This document shows, in pieces, positions 9,347 through 19,074 of a stretch of DNA of 64,000 bases. The position numbers were made by a program, and so were the translations under genes. This DNA comes from Janthinobacterium rivuli (lineage in GTDB: Bacteria > Pseudomonadota > Gammaproteobacteria > Burkholderiales > Burkholderiaceae_D). Below the pieces are notes generated by a model, which worked only from the letters and a program-made list of their open reading frames with translations, searched no databases and was not told the origin of the DNA. The stretch is taken from NCBI RefSeq assembly GCF_009208735.1, contig NZ_WFLJ01000013.1:124001-188000 (forward strand), in the 5' to 3' direction. Position 1 is the stretch's first letter. Each line of letters starts with the position of its first letter.

Positions 9347-10432
9347 TCAGCCGGCGGGCGGCGGGGCCGTATGCTCGACCGGCCACTTGATGGTGAACAG
9401 GCTGCCGCCCGCCTTGGCGCGGGTGCAGGCGGCGCTGCCGCCGTGCGCGCGCGCGATGGCTTCGACCACGGCCAGGCCCAGGCCGCTGCCCGCGTTCAGG
9501 TCGGCCCTGGCGCAGTCGCCGCGGCGGAACGCCTCGAACACATGCGGCGCCAGTTCCTCCGCAATGCCGGGCCCCGCATCCTCGACGCTCAGGTAGTACT
9601 GGCCGGCCTGCACGCGCGTGCGCACGCGCAGCAGGCCCGGATGGGCATAGCGGCGCGCGTTGTCGAGCAGGGCCAGCACGATTTGCCGGATGCGCGCCGC
9701 GTCGCAGCAGACGGGATGGTCGGACAGGTGCAAGCGCAGGGTAAAACCGGCCGCTTCCATTTCCTGCGCCAGCAGGCGGCCCACTTCCTCGATTTCCAGA
9801 GTCAGGTCCGTCCAGGCCATGCGCAGTTGCATGTGGCCGCTGTCGGCCAGGCTCAGGGTGCGCAAGTCCTCGATCAGGCGGCCCAGGTCCTCGACTTGCG
9901 CCAGCAGGCTGGAAAACGGCACCTCCTCGGGCTTGAACACGCCATCGACGACGCCTTGCAAGGTGCCGCGCAGGATGGTCACGGGCGTGCGCAGTTCGTG
10001 CGCGATGGCCGCATTCCACGTCTCGCTTTCCTTGGCCCCCCGCTGCAGGCGCTCGGCCATGCTGTTGAAGTCGTCGACCAGCATGGCCGTCTCGCCCAGG
10101 CTGCGGTCGCCCGCGAAAGCGCGCGCGGACAGGTCGCCATGGGCCACGCGGCGCACGCTGTCCATCACGGAATTGATCGGTTTCAAGATGCGCGCGGCCA
10201 GTTTGATGGCGAAAAAGGCGGCCAGGCCCAGGCCGCAGATGGTGATGGCGAAGATCCACAGCCACTCGACGGTGCTGGGCGACCAGTCGTCCGGCTCGGA
10301 CAGCATGCCGGGATCGATCTTGAAGGCGATGGCGAAGAATGCCCAGGAACCAACCCAGATGATCAGGATGCTGCACACCATCAGCACGGACATCGACAGC
10401 CCGATCTGCCGGTTCAAACCCGTGAGGCGCAT
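9347..10432 (-). CDS. Sensor histidine kinase of an AdeS/BaeS-type two-component system
   Basis: A 361-residue inner-membrane kinase. Two membrane segments (about residues 10-32 and 58-80) bracket a short periplasmic loop. A HAMP region follows (ILKPINSVMDSVRRVAHGDLSAR), then the H-box AIAHELRTPVTILRG with its phosphorylatable His, an N-box (LLDNARRYA) and G-boxes (DAGPGI, GSGLGLAVV). The start codon overlaps the upstream regulator's stop by one base, so the pair is translationally coupled. The divergent RND operon next door makes that pump the likely target. The short sensor loop suggests membrane or periplasmic stress sensing. Confidence 0.92.
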   Translation of the reverse strand: MRLTGLNRQIGLSMSVLMVCSILIIWVGSWAFFAIAFKIDPGMLSEPDDWSPSTVEWLWIFAITICGLGLAAFFAIKLAARILKPINSVMDSVRRVAHGDLSARAFAGDRSLGETAMLVDDFNSMAERLQRGAKESETWNAAIAHELRTPVTILRGTLQGVVDGVFKPEEVPFSSLLAQVEDLGRLIEDLRTLSLADSGHMQLRMAWTDLTLEIEEVGRLLAQEMEAAGFTLRLHLSDHPVCCDAARIRQIVLALLDNARRYAHPGLLRVRTRVQAGQYYLSVEDAGPGIAEELAPHVFEAFRRGDCARADLNAGSGLGLAVVEAIARAHGGSAACTRAKAGGSLFTIKWPVEHTAPPPAG

Positions 10433-11181
10433 CAGGCGTCGCTTTCCAGGCGATAGCCCACGCCGCGCAGGCTGGCCGGCATGTTCGTCACGCCCGCTTC
10501 CTCGAGCTTCTTGCGCAGCTTGCTGACGTGGCTGTCCACCGTGCGTTCCAGCGAATTGCTCTCGGGCATGCACGACTCCAGCAATTCCAGGCGGCTGCAG
10601 ACGCGGCGCGGCGTGCGCGCCAGGTGGGCCAGCAGACGGAACTCCGTCAACGTCAGGCTCAAGGGCACGGGCGCACCGTCGCGCAGCACGCTGGCCATAT
10701 ACGTTTCCTGGTCGATCTCGATGGGGCCGCAGCGCAGGCGCTGGCCTCCCACCGGGTGGTGGCGCACGCGCGAGCGCCGCAGCACGGCGGCCACGCGCGC
10801 CACCACTTCGGCCGGATTAAAGGGTTTGATGATGTAGTCGTCGGCGCCAACGCGCAAGGCGGCAAGCTTGTCGGCATCCTGGTCGCGCGCCGTCAGCATG
10901 ATGACGGGCGTCTCGCCGCGCCGCCGCACTTCGGCCAGCACGCCCCAGCCATCGACCCTGGGCATTTGCACGTCGAGCAGCAGCAGGTCCGGCGCCAGCG
11001 CCAGGTGCTGTTGCAGCGCCTCCTGGCCATCGTGGGCGAAGGCCGTGCGGTAGCCGTCGCGCTCCAGGTAACCGGCGAGGATGCGGGCGATTTGCGGTTC
11101 ATCTTCGGCGATCAGGACGAGGGCGGAAGGGGGCGTGGTGGCAAGAAACGAGGGCTGGCTGGCGCTGTGATGATAGTTCAT
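10432..11181 (-). CDS. OmpR-family response regulator (AdeR/BaeR-like)
   Basis: 249 residues. The receiver domain has acidic pocket residues in LIAEDE, the phospho-acceptor Asp in LLLLDVQMP, Thr in MLTARD and Lys in YIIKPF. A winged-helix C-terminal domain follows (LTLTEFRLLAHLA, then RTVDSHVSKLRKKL, RGVGYRLE). It has a longer N-terminal lead than usual (about 20 residues). It forms an operon with the kinase and is divergent from the efflux operon across a 133-bp promoter region, so it very likely regulates that operon. Confidence 0.93.
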   Translation of the reverse strand: MNYHHSASQPSFLATTPPSALVLIAEDEPQIARILAGYLERDGYRTAFAHDGQEALQQHLALAPDLLLLDVQMPRVDGWGVLAEVRRRGETPVIMLTARDQDADKLAALRVGADDYIIKPFNPAEVVARVAAVLRRSRVRHHPVGGQRLRCGPIEIDQETYMASVLRDGAPVPLSLTLTEFRLLAHLARTPRRVCSRLELLESCMPESNSLERTVDSHVSKLRKKLEEAGVTNMPASLRGVGYRLESDA

Positions 11182-11230
11182 GCAAATAGTCTAGCATTCT
11201 TCGCGCTCTCCATCGAATCTCCACATTTCT

Positions 11231-11259
11231 TTGACGGAACATCCACGCAAGGCTTTTAT
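11231..11259 (+). promoter_or_regulatory. Candidate sigma-70 promoter of the RND efflux operon
   Basis: TTGACG (11231-11236) and TTTTAT (11254-11259) stand 17 bp apart, about 55 bp upstream of the membrane-fusion gene, within the region shared with the response-regulator gene. The regulator would be expected to bind near here; no clear direct repeat was identified. Confidence 0.45.
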
Positions 11260-11314
11260 CCTGCGTTTATCTGTCGACCGGACCGCCGGTTGGGATCCGC
11301 CATAGAGAAAAGTC

Positions 11315-12487
11315 ATGCCAGTCAAGTACCTCACCAGGAAAAACATGTTGATCGCCGCGGCACTGCTCAGCCTTGCCGCCTGTTCCAAACCCGCGCCGGA
11401 AGAGGGCGCCGCGCCGCCCGCCGCCGTGACTGTGCTCAAGCTGCACGCGGCCCCCGTCGTCCTCAGCGACGAATTGCCGGGCAGGGTGGCCGCCTTCCGC
11501 ACGGCCGACATCCGCCCGCAGGTGGGCGGCATCGTGCTGCGCCGCCAGTTCGAGCAGGGCGCCGACGTGAAGGCGGGGCAGAAGCTGTTCCAGCTGAACC
11601 CTGCGCCGTTTCAGGCGGAAGTCGATTCAGCCGCCGCCGCGCTGCAGCATGCGGTGGCCACGGCCAAGCGCGCCAGCAGCCAGGCCGACCGGTTGCAACC
11701 GCTGGTGGAGGCGGACGCCATCAGCCGCCAGGCGTATGACGACGCCGTGGCCCAGCGCGAGCAAGCCGTGGCCACCGTGGCGCAGGCGCGTGCCGCCCTG
11801 GCGCGCCGCCGCCTGGACCTGGCCTTCGCCAGCATCGAGGCGCCGATTGCCGGGCGTATCGGCTCCGAACTGGTGACGGAAGGCGCGCTCGTGGGCATGG
11901 CCGATGCAACGCCGATGGCGCGCATCCAGCAGATCGACAAGGTGTATGTCGACGTGCGCCAGCCGGCGGCCGCGCTGGCGGCGCTGCAGGCGGCGGGCGC
12001 GGATGGCAAAGGCGGCGCCGACAAGCTGCCCGTCACCATTTTGGGCGCCGACGGCCAGCCGCATCCCGTCACGGGCCGCATCCTGTTTTCCGGGATCAGC
12101 GTCGATGCGGGCACGGGCGACGCCGTCATCCGCGTGCTGGTCGACAATCCGCAGCGCCAGTTGCTGCCGGGCATGTTCGTGCGCGCCCGCATCGCCCGCG
12201 CCGTGCAGAAGCATGGCGTGCTGGTGCCGCAGCAAGCCGTGCTGCGCGCCAGCGATGGCCAGGCCCAGGCCTGGGTGCTCGATGCCAAGCACAAGGCCAG
12301 CCTGAAACCCGTCAGCGTGGGCGACGTGGTCGAGCACCAGTACGTGGTCAACGGCGGCTTGAAGGCCGGCGACACGGTCGTCGTCGAGGGCCAGGAACGT
12401 CTGCAGCCGGGCGTCACCGCCGCGCCGCAACCGTGGAAGCGCGCCGCCGCCGTGGCCGCCGCCCCTCCCGTCAGCGCCGTGCGCTGA
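11315..12487 (+). CDS. RND efflux periplasmic adaptor (membrane fusion) lipoprotein
   Basis: 390 residues of the AcrA/AdeA/MexA type. A lipoprotein signal peptide ends in LSLAAC. Next come the lipoyl half (GRVAAFRTADIRPQVGGIV), a coiled-coil hairpin rich in Ala/Gln (about residues 105-160), the second lipoyl half (ASIEAPIAGRIG) and beta-barrel/MP domains. It bridges the inner-membrane pump and the outer-membrane channel. The ATG at 11315 is kept, over one at 11345, because it supplies the positively charged n-region. First gene of a three-gene operon; the RND gene follows after 29 bp. Confidence 0.93.
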   Translation: MPVKYLTRKNMLIAAALLSLAACSKPAPEEGAAPPAAVTVLKLHAAPVVLSDELPGRVAAFRTADIRPQVGGIVLRRQFEQGADVKAGQKLFQLNPAPFQAEVDSAAAALQHAVATAKRASSQADRLQPLVEADAISRQAYDDAVAQREQAVATVAQARAALARRRLDLAFASIEAPIAGRIGSELVTEGALVGMADATPMARIQQIDKVYVDVRQPAAALAALQAAGADGKGGADKLPVTILGADGQPHPVTGRILFSGISVDAGTGDAVIRVLVDNPQRQLLPGMFVRARIARAVQKHGVLVPQQAVLRASDGQAQAWVLDAKHKASLKPVSVGDVVEHQYVVNGGLKAGDTVVVEGQERLQPGVTAAPQPWKRAAAVAAAPPVSAVR

Positions 12488-12516
12488 TCCGTATCTATTG
12501 AAAGTGGTTTAACTAC

Positions 12517-15500
12517 ATGCCTCAATTTTTCATCAACCGCCCCGTCTTTGCGTGGGTGGTGGCGGTCTTCATCGTCCTGTTCGGACTGATCGCCATACCG
12601 CAATTGCCGATTGCGCGCTTCCCTTCGGTGGCGCCGCCCAGCGTCAGCATCAGCGCCAACTATCCTGGCGCCACGCCGCAAACCATGAACGATTCCGTGG
12701 TGGGCCTGATCGAGCGCGAACTGTCGGGCGTCAAGCACCTGCTGTATTTCGAGTCGTCCACCGACACGTCGGGTTCGGCCTCGATCACCGTCACCTTCCA
12801 GCCCGGTACGAATCCGGAGCTGGCGCAGGTGGACGTGCAGAACCGCCTGAAAGCCATCGAGCCGCGCCTGCCGCAAGCCGTGCGGCAAAACGGCTTGACG
12901 GTGGAGTCGGCGTCGTCCGGCTTCCTGATGATCGTCAGCCTGATTTCCGAGAATGGCCAGCACGACGAAGTGGCGCTGGGCGACTACCTGGCGCGCAACG
13001 TGACGGAAGAGCTGCGCCGCATTCCCGGCGTGGGCAAGGTGCAGCTGTTCGGCTCCGAGCGGGCCATGCGCATCTGGGTCGATCCGGCCAAGCTGGTGTC
13101 GTACAACATCGCCATGGGCGAGCTGACGGCCGCCATCGCGCAGCAAAATGCGCAGATCGCGCCGGGCCGCCTGGGCGATTCGCCCGCCGTGCACGGCCAG
13201 CGCGTGACCATCCCGCTGACGGTGCAGGGCCAGCTGCAAACGCCGGCCGAATTTGCCGCCATTGTGCTGCGCGCGAATGCCGACGGCTCGAAAGTGACCA
13301 TCGGCGACGTGGCGAAAGTGGCGCTGGGCGCGCAAAGCTTCAATTTCAGCATCCGCGAAAACGGCCAGGCCGCGTCGGGCGCCGCCATCATGCTGTCGCC
13401 GGGCGCCAATGCCGTGCAGACGGCGGCCGCCGTGCGCGCGCGCATGGCCGAACTGGCGCACACCATGCCGGCCGGGATCAAGTATTCGGTGCCGTTCGAC
13501 ACGGCGCCGTTCGTGAAGATCTCGATCGAGAAGGTCATCGTCACCTTGCTGGAAGCGATGGTGCTGGTGTTCCTCGTCATGTATCTGTTCCTGCAAAAGA
13601 TACGCTACACCCTGATTCCCGCCATCGTCGCGCCGATCGCCCTGATGGGGACGTTTACGGTGATGCTGCTGGCCGGCTATTCCGTCAACGTGCTGACCAT
13701 GTTCGGCATGGTGCTGGCCATCGGCATCATCGTCGATGACGCCATCGTGGTGGTCGAAGCCGTCGAGCGCCTGATGGCCACCGAGGGCCTGTCGCCGAAG
13801 GAGGCGACCTCGAAAGCCATGCGCGAAATCACTGGCGCCGTCGTCGGCATCACCTTGGTGCTGACGGCCGTGTTCATTCCGATGGCGCTGGCCAGCGGTT
13901 CCGTGGGCGCCATCTACCGCCAGTTCACCCTGGCCATGGCCGTGTCGATCCTGTTCTCGGCCTTCCTGGCCTTGAGCCTGACGCCGGCCCTGTGCGCCAC
14001 GATGTTGAAACCGATCGGCCCGCACGACCACGACAAGAAGGGCTTTTTCCTGTGGTTCGACCGCCAGTTTGACCGTATGACGGCGCGCTACGAGCAGGGC
14101 GTGGTGGCGATGCTGAAACGCGCCGGCCGTTCGATGGTGCTGTACGGCGCCATCGTCGCGGCGCTGGGCGTGGCCTTCATGCAGCTGCCGTCGGCCTTCC
14201 TGCCCGAGGAAGACCAAGGCTATTTCATCACCTCGATCCAGCTGCCGTCCGACGCCACCATGGAGCGCACGCTCGACGTCGTCAAATTGTACGAGCAGCA
14301 CGTGGCCACGCGGCCCGGCATCGAAGTGAATCAATCGATCCTCGGCTTCAGTTTTTCCGGCGCGGGGCCGAATGCGGGCCTGGCGTTCACCATGCTGAAG
14401 GACTGGAAGGAGCGCAACGGCGCCACGGCGCAGGAAGAAGTGGCGCTGGCGCAGGCGGCCATGGCGCAGGCGAAGGAGGGCGTCATCATGAGCCTGATGC
14501 CGCCCGCCATCGATGAACTGGGCAACTCGTCCGGTTTTTCGCTGCGCCTGCAAGACCGCGCCAATCAGGGTGTCGCTGCCCTGCAGGCGGCGCAGAACCA
14601 GTTGCTGGGCCTGGCCGCGCAAAGCGCCAAGGTGGCGGGCGTGTATCCGGACGGCTTGCCGCCCGGCGCCAGCGTGCGCCTCGATATCGACCGCACCAAG
14701 GCCGAGGCGCTCGGCGTGTCATTTGGCGCCATCGCCGATATGCTGACGGCGGCCATGGGGTCGACCTATGTCAACGATTTCCCGAATGCGGGCCGCATGC
14801 AGCAAGTGATCATCCAGGCCGATGCGCCGTCGCGCATGCAGTTGAACAATGTACTGGCCTTGCGCATCCGCAACAACGCGGGCGGCATGGTCGCCTTGGG
14901 CGAGCTGGTGCGACCCGTGTGGAGCGAGTCGCCGCTGCAACTGGTGCGCTACCAGGGTTATCCGGCGGCGCGCATTTCGGGCAGCGCGGCGCCCGGCGTG
15001 TCCAGCGGCGACGCCATGCTGGAAATGGAACGCCTGGTGAAACAGCTGCCGCCCGGCTTCGCGCTGGCGTGGACGGGGCAGTCGCTGCAAGAGAAGGAAT
15101 CGGCCTCGCAGGCGCCCATGCTGATGGCGCTGTCGATGCTCGTGGTGTTCCTCGTGCTGGCGGCCCTGTATGAAAGCTGGTCGATTCCCGTCGCGGTGAT
15201 GCTGGTGGTGCCGCTGGGCTTGCTGGGCGCCGTGCTGGCCGTGATGTTGCGCGGCATGCCGAACGACGTGTTCTTCAAGGTGGGCATGATCACGATCATT
15301 GGTCTTTCCGCGAAGAACGCCATCCTGATCGTCGAATATGCGCGCCAGCTGCAGGCGCAGGGCAAGGGATTGGTCGAGGCGACGGTGGAAGCGGCCAGGT
15401 TGCGCTTGCGCCCGATTTTGATGACGTCGCTGGCGTTCGCGCTGGGCGTGGTGCCGCTGATGCTGGCCACGGGCGCCAGCGCCGAGACGCAGCACGCGAT

Positions 15501-15663
15501 CGGCACGGGCGTGTTCGGCGGCATGATCACCGCCACCGTGCTGGCCGTGTTTTTCGTGCCCGTGTTCTTTGTCGTGGTGCTGGGCGCCGTCGACAGGATG
15601 GACCGCTACTTCAATCAACGCGGTCATCGCATCGCCGTCAAGACGGCGGAAGGAGAGTTGTAA
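12517..15663 (+). CDS. RND multidrug efflux pump, HAE1 family (AcrB/AdeB/MexB type)
   Basis: 1048 residues, the standard length for proton-driven drug exporters. The start MPQFFINRPVFAWV is canonical. TM4 has the proton-relay pair in GIIVDDAIVVVEAVERLM (the usual Asn of VEN is Ala here), and TM10 has the essential Lys in GLSAKNAILIVEYA. Two large periplasmic loops and 12 membrane segments are evident. It exports amphiphilic drugs, dyes or detergents from the periplasm or membrane through the linked outer-membrane channel. The stop overlaps the next start by one base (TAATG). Confidence 0.96.
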   Translation: MPQFFINRPVFAWVVAVFIVLFGLIAIPQLPIARFPSVAPPSVSISANYPGATPQTMNDSVVGLIERELSGVKHLLYFESSTDTSGSASITVTFQPGTNPELAQVDVQNRLKAIEPRLPQAVRQNGLTVESASSGFLMIVSLISENGQHDEVALGDYLARNVTEELRRIPGVGKVQLFGSERAMRIWVDPAKLVSYNIAMGELTAAIAQQNAQIAPGRLGDSPAVHGQRVTIPLTVQGQLQTPAEFAAIVLRANADGSKVTIGDVAKVALGAQSFNFSIRENGQAASGAAIMLSPGANAVQTAAAVRARMAELAHTMPAGIKYSVPFDTAPFVKISIEKVIVTLLEAMVLVFLVMYLFLQKIRYTLIPAIVAPIALMGTFTVMLLAGYSVNVLTMFGMVLAIGIIVDDAIVVVEAVERLMATEGLSPKEATSKAMREITGAVVGITLVLTAVFIPMALASGSVGAIYRQFTLAMAVSILFSAFLALSLTPALCATMLKPIGPHDHDKKGFFLWFDRQFDRMTARYEQGVVAMLKRAGRSMVLYGAIVAALGVAFMQLPSAFLPEEDQGYFITSIQLPSDATMERTLDVVKLYEQHVATRPGIEVNQSILGFSFSGAGPNAGLAFTMLKDWKERNGATAQEEVALAQAAMAQAKEGVIMSLMPPAIDELGNSSGFSLRLQDRANQGVAALQAAQNQLLGLAAQSAKVAGVYPDGLPPGASVRLDIDRTKAEALGVSFGAIADMLTAAMGSTYVNDFPNAGRMQQVIIQADAPSRMQLNNVLALRIRNNAGGMVALGELVRPVWSESPLQLVRYQGYPAARISGSAAPGVSSGDAMLEMERLVKQLPPGFALAWTGQSLQEKESASQAPMLMALSMLVVFLVLAALYESWSIPVAVMLVVPLGLLGAVLAVMLRGMPNDVFFKVGMITIIGLSAKNAILIVEYARQLQAQGKGLVEATVEAARLRLRPILMTSLAFALGVVPLMLATGASAETQHAIGTGVFGGMITATVLAVFFVPVFFVVVLGAVDRMDRYFNQRGHRIAVKTAEGEL

Positions 15664-17036
15664 TGCGTTTGATTTTTATCACGCCCCTGGCCGCGCTGGC
15701 CTTGTCGGCCTGTTCCCTGACGCCGCCGCTGGTGAAGCCGGCGCCGCCGATTCCCGCCGCCTATGCCGAGGTCGCCGCGGCAGGCGTTGGCGATACTGCC
15801 GCCGGCCTGGGCTGGCGCCAGATGCTGCTCGACGCGCGCCTGCAGCGCCTGGTCGACATCGCGCTGGAAAACAACCGCGACTTGCGCGTGGCGTCGCTCA
15901 ACGTGGAAGCCGTGCGGGCCCAGTACCAGATCCAGGATGCGGGCCGCTACCCGGCCATAGCCGCGAATGGGGGCGGCGTGCGCCAGCGCGGCGCCGATGC
16001 CAAGGTTCAAAACACGTTCACGGCCGGCATCGCCATGAGCGCCTTCGAGGTCGACCTGTTCGGCCGTTTGCGCTCGCTGTCGGACGCGGCCTTTGCCCGC
16101 TATCTGGCCACGCAGCAGGGCCAGCGCGCCGCGCACATGGCCCTGATCGGGGCCGTGGCCGACGCGTATCTGGAGCAGCGCCTGGCCGAGGAGCAGCTGG
16201 CGCTGGCGCGGCAAACCTTGCTCGATTGGCGCCAGGCCCTGATCCTGACGCAGCGCCTGCACGGCGCGCAGCAGGGCAGCGGCCTGGACGTGGCACAAGC
16301 GCAAGGGCAGGCGGCCACGGCCGAAGCGGACGTGCAGGCGCGCGAGCGGGCCAGCGCCTTGGCGCGCAACAATCTGGAATTGCTGCTGGGCGCGCCGCTG
16401 CCCGCCGATTTGCCGGCGGGCCGGCCGCTCGACGGCCAGCCCGTGCTGACGCGGCTGCCGCCCGGCCTGCCGTCGGACTTGCTGGCGCGCCGTCCCGACA
16501 TCCTGCAGGCGGAATACGCGCTGGTGGCGGCGAACGCGGAAATCGGCGCCGCCCGCGCCGCCTTCTTCCCGCGCCTGTCGCTGACGGCGCAGCTGGGCCT
16601 GGCCAGCCCGGAGCTCGGTGACCTGTTCCGCGGCAGCGCGCGCAGCTGGTCGTTCGCGCCGCAAGTGACGCAGCCGCTGTTCCAGGGCGGCCAGCTGCGC
16701 GCGGAATTGCAACTGTCGCGCCTGCGCAAGGACGTGGCCGTGCTGCAATATGAGCAAGCCATCCAGGCAGCCTTCCGCGACGTGCGCGATGGCCTGGCGG
16801 GCAGCGCCACGTATGCGCAGCAGATCGACGCCCAGCAGCGCGTGGCGGCGGCCGCCGAACAGCGGCGCAAGCTGTCGGCCTTGCGCTATGGCGCGGGCCA
16901 GGACAGCCGCCTGGAATTGCTCGACGCGCAGCGCCAGTCGTATGCGGCGCAGCAAACCCTGCTCGACTTGCGGCGCGACCAGTTCAAGTCGGCCGTGGCC
17001 CTGTACAAGGCGCTGGGGGGAGGGTTGGCGGAGTAG
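15663..17036 (+). CDS. Outer-membrane efflux channel lipoprotein (NodT/OprM family)
   Basis: 457 residues. The signal peptide has lipobox LSAC, then LTPPLVKP, as in OprM/AdeC proteins. Two repeats of the TolC fold are visible, including DLRVASLNVEAVRAQYQIQ and the conserved LLARRPDILQAEYALVAANA stretch, with RAAFFPRLSLTAQLG after it. It completes the tripartite pump. It is coupled by a one-base overlap to the RND gene. No convincing terminator was seen downstream; a small GC stem at 17049-17064 has no T-run. Confidence 0.94.
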   Translation: MRLIFITPLAALALSACSLTPPLVKPAPPIPAAYAEVAAAGVGDTAAGLGWRQMLLDARLQRLVDIALENNRDLRVASLNVEAVRAQYQIQDAGRYPAIAANGGGVRQRGADAKVQNTFTAGIAMSAFEVDLFGRLRSLSDAAFARYLATQQGQRAAHMALIGAVADAYLEQRLAEEQLALARQTLLDWRQALILTQRLHGAQQGSGLDVAQAQGQAATAEADVQARERASALARNNLELLLGAPLPADLPAGRPLDGQPVLTRLPPGLPSDLLARRPDILQAEYALVAANAEIGAARAAFFPRLSLTAQLGLASPELGDLFRGSARSWSFAPQVTQPLFQGGQLRAELQLSRLRKDVAVLQYEQAIQAAFRDVRDGLAGSATYAQQIDAQQRVAAAAEQRRKLSALRYGAGQDSRLELLDAQRQSYAAQQTLLDLRRDQFKSAVALYKALGGGLAE

Positions 17037-17304
17037 GGGGAAAGCTCAGGCGCCGCCGTGCGCCAGGCAGTCCTTGAGCCGGTGTGGCCGGGGCCAGCCC
17101 GCCTCACTGGCGTGCTCGACAAAACAGATGGTCAGCTGCGCAAAGCCTGGCCAAATTGCTTAAAGACAATCAAAAACGGCAGAGGCAACACTTTTTTTGC
17201 GTGGCTGCATCCAAATGCGCGCATGGCGGGTAGTACAGGGGTGCGCTCGCCGCGACAGCGGCCTGGGCGTCACTTCCCTACACTCACTTACCGGAGTCAC
17301 GCTC

Positions 17305-18954
17305 ATGTCCACGCTGCCATCCCTGCCATTTGCCAAGCTGCTGCTCGTTTCCGCCGTCGCCATGTCGCTCTCCGCCTGCGGGGGAGGCGGCGGCCATGAT
17401 GACGTCGTCGTTACGCCACCGCCGCCGACCGTCGTCACGGGCGATGTCTTCGTGCTGACGGCCAGCAACAAACTGCTGTCGTTCGACCGCGCCACACCCG
17501 GCACCATCCGCAGCACGGCCACCATCACCGGCTTGCAGGCGGGGGAAAACCTGCTGGGCATCGATTTCCGGCCCGCCGACGGGCAGTTGTACGGCATTGG
17601 CAGCACGGGGCGCCTCTATACCCTGAACGGCGGCACGGGCGCGGCCACCGTCAAGGCCAGCCTGGCGGCCGACGCGGCCGACACCACGGCGCCATTCACG
17701 GCGCTGGCCGGCACGCAGTTCGGCGTCGATTTCAACCCCGTCGCCGACCGCCTGCGCATCGTCAGCAACACGGGGCAAAGCTTGCGTATCAATGTCGATA
17801 CGGGCGCCACCACGACGGATGGCGACATCAACGGCGGCGCGGCGGGCGCCGCCATCACGGCCGCCGCCTATACCAACGGTTTTGCCGGCACGGCCAGCAC
17901 CACCTTGTTTGTCATCGACGGGGCCAACGCCACGCTGTACACGCAAAATCCGCCCAACAACGGCAACCTGGCCGGCGCCGTGCCGCTGGGCGTGGCCGCG
18001 ACCAGCGTGGCCGGCTTCGACATCGATGCGCGCACGAACACGGGTTACGCCGTCATGACGGTGGCCGGCGCGCGCAATCTGTACAGCGTCAACCTGGCGG
18101 CGGCCAGCGCCCCGGCGACCCTGGTGGCGGCCATCGGCGTGACGGAAGAGTTGCGCGGCATCGCCTTGAAAACGCCGGCGGCGCCCGTCGCCTATGGCTT
18201 GACGGACGATGGCCGCATCGTCACCTTCAAGACGGCCACGCCAAACATGCTCGATGCCAACGTGGCCGTCACGGGCCTGGCGGCGGGCGAGCGCCTGCTG
18301 GGCTTTGACATCCGTCCCAAGGATGGCTTGCTGTACGGCATTTCCTCGGCGGCGCGCATCGTCACCATCGACCCGGCCACGGGCGCGGCCACCCTCAAGG
18401 CGACGCTGGCGGCCGACGCGGCGGACGTCAGCGCGCCGTACACGGCCATCGTCGGCACGGCCTTCGGCGTGGATTTCAACCCCGTCGCCGATCGGCTGCG
18501 CGTGATCGGCAACACGGGGCAAAGCCTGCGCATCAATGTCGACACGGGCGCCACCACCACCGACGGCGCCATCAACCGTGCCGGCGCCTCACCCGTCGTC
18601 ACGGCGGCGGCCTATACCAACAGCTTTGCGGGCACGGCGGCGACCATGCTGTTCGATATCGACACGGCCAGCGCCAGTCTCGCCCTGCAAAATCCACCGA
18701 ATGACGGCACCCTGGCCAATGTGGGCCTGCTGGGCGTGGCGGTGGCGGGCGACGCGGGCTTCGATATCGCGGGCGGCGCCAACGGGCTGGTGCTGGCTGC
18801 GCTGCGCACGGCGGCCGGCGGCCCCAGCTCCCTGTACCGCATCGACCTGGCGACGGGCGCGGCGGTGCCGAGCGGCGGCGCGGCCACGCTGGCCGCCTCC
18901 GCCATCGGCAATGGCACGGTGGGATTGAGCGATATCGCCATCGTCCTGAAATAA
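17305..18954 (+). CDS. Lipoprotein with two tandem DUF4394 domains
   Basis: 549 residues from the ATG at 17305, which follows CCGGAG; upstream in-frame codons are rejected because this start gives a clean lipoprotein signal (LLLVSAVAMSLSAC followed by a Gly run). Two copies of DUF4394 follow, each about 245 residues. Both contain FGVDFNPVADRLR and GQSLRINVDTGATTTDG (around nt 17720 and 18468), so the gene arose by internal duplication. DUF4394 proteins look like secreted beta-propellers; function is unknown. It is probably anchored on the periplasmic face or in the outer membrane. It stands alone after the efflux operon. Confidence 0.88.
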   Translation: MSTLPSLPFAKLLLVSAVAMSLSACGGGGGHDDVVVTPPPPTVVTGDVFVLTASNKLLSFDRATPGTIRSTATITGLQAGENLLGIDFRPADGQLYGIGSTGRLYTLNGGTGAATVKASLAADAADTTAPFTALAGTQFGVDFNPVADRLRIVSNTGQSLRINVDTGATTTDGDINGGAAGAAITAAAYTNGFAGTASTTLFVIDGANATLYTQNPPNNGNLAGAVPLGVAATSVAGFDIDARTNTGYAVMTVAGARNLYSVNLAAASAPATLVAAIGVTEELRGIALKTPAAPVAYGLTDDGRIVTFKTATPNMLDANVAVTGLAAGERLLGFDIRPKDGLLYGISSAARIVTIDPATGAATLKATLAADAADVSAPYTAIVGTAFGVDFNPVADRLRVIGNTGQSLRINVDTGATTTDGAINRAGASPVVTAAAYTNSFAGTAATMLFDIDTASASLALQNPPNDGTLANVGLLGVAVAGDAGFDIAGGANGLVLAALRTAAGGPSSLYRIDLATGAAVPSGGAATLAASAIGNGTVGLSDIAIVLK

Positions 18955-18985
18955 GGCAGTTGCGGCGCGGCCTTTGCATTCATTC

Positions 18986-19013
18986 AATCATTTCACTATT
19001 ATGGAATGATTGT
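18986..19013. promoter_or_regulatory. Inverted repeat CAATCATT/AATGATTG resembling the arsB leader
   Basis: Perfect 8-bp arms at 18986-18993 and 19006-19013 enclose a 12-bp spacer containing ctattatgg. The core tattatggaat also occurs in the leader of intact arsB (22110-22120), as does a nearby gcattcattca. It looks like a diverged copy of the arsB operator/leader left beside the arsB fragment at 19075. Confidence 0.45.
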
Positions 19014-19074
19014 TGACATGCACAGGCTGCGGCGCATGGTGCCCGCGAGCCGCACCGCACGGGACATTCGCCGC

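Noticed and set aside
11611..14622. 1003-codon open frame opposite the RND efflux genes
   Set aside because: It spans the antisense of two clear family members and has shadow-type composition, so it is not a gene.
17049..17064. GGCGC/GCGCC hairpin after the efflux operon as terminator
   Set aside because: A 5-bp stem without a T-run; such stems are common at this GC content.
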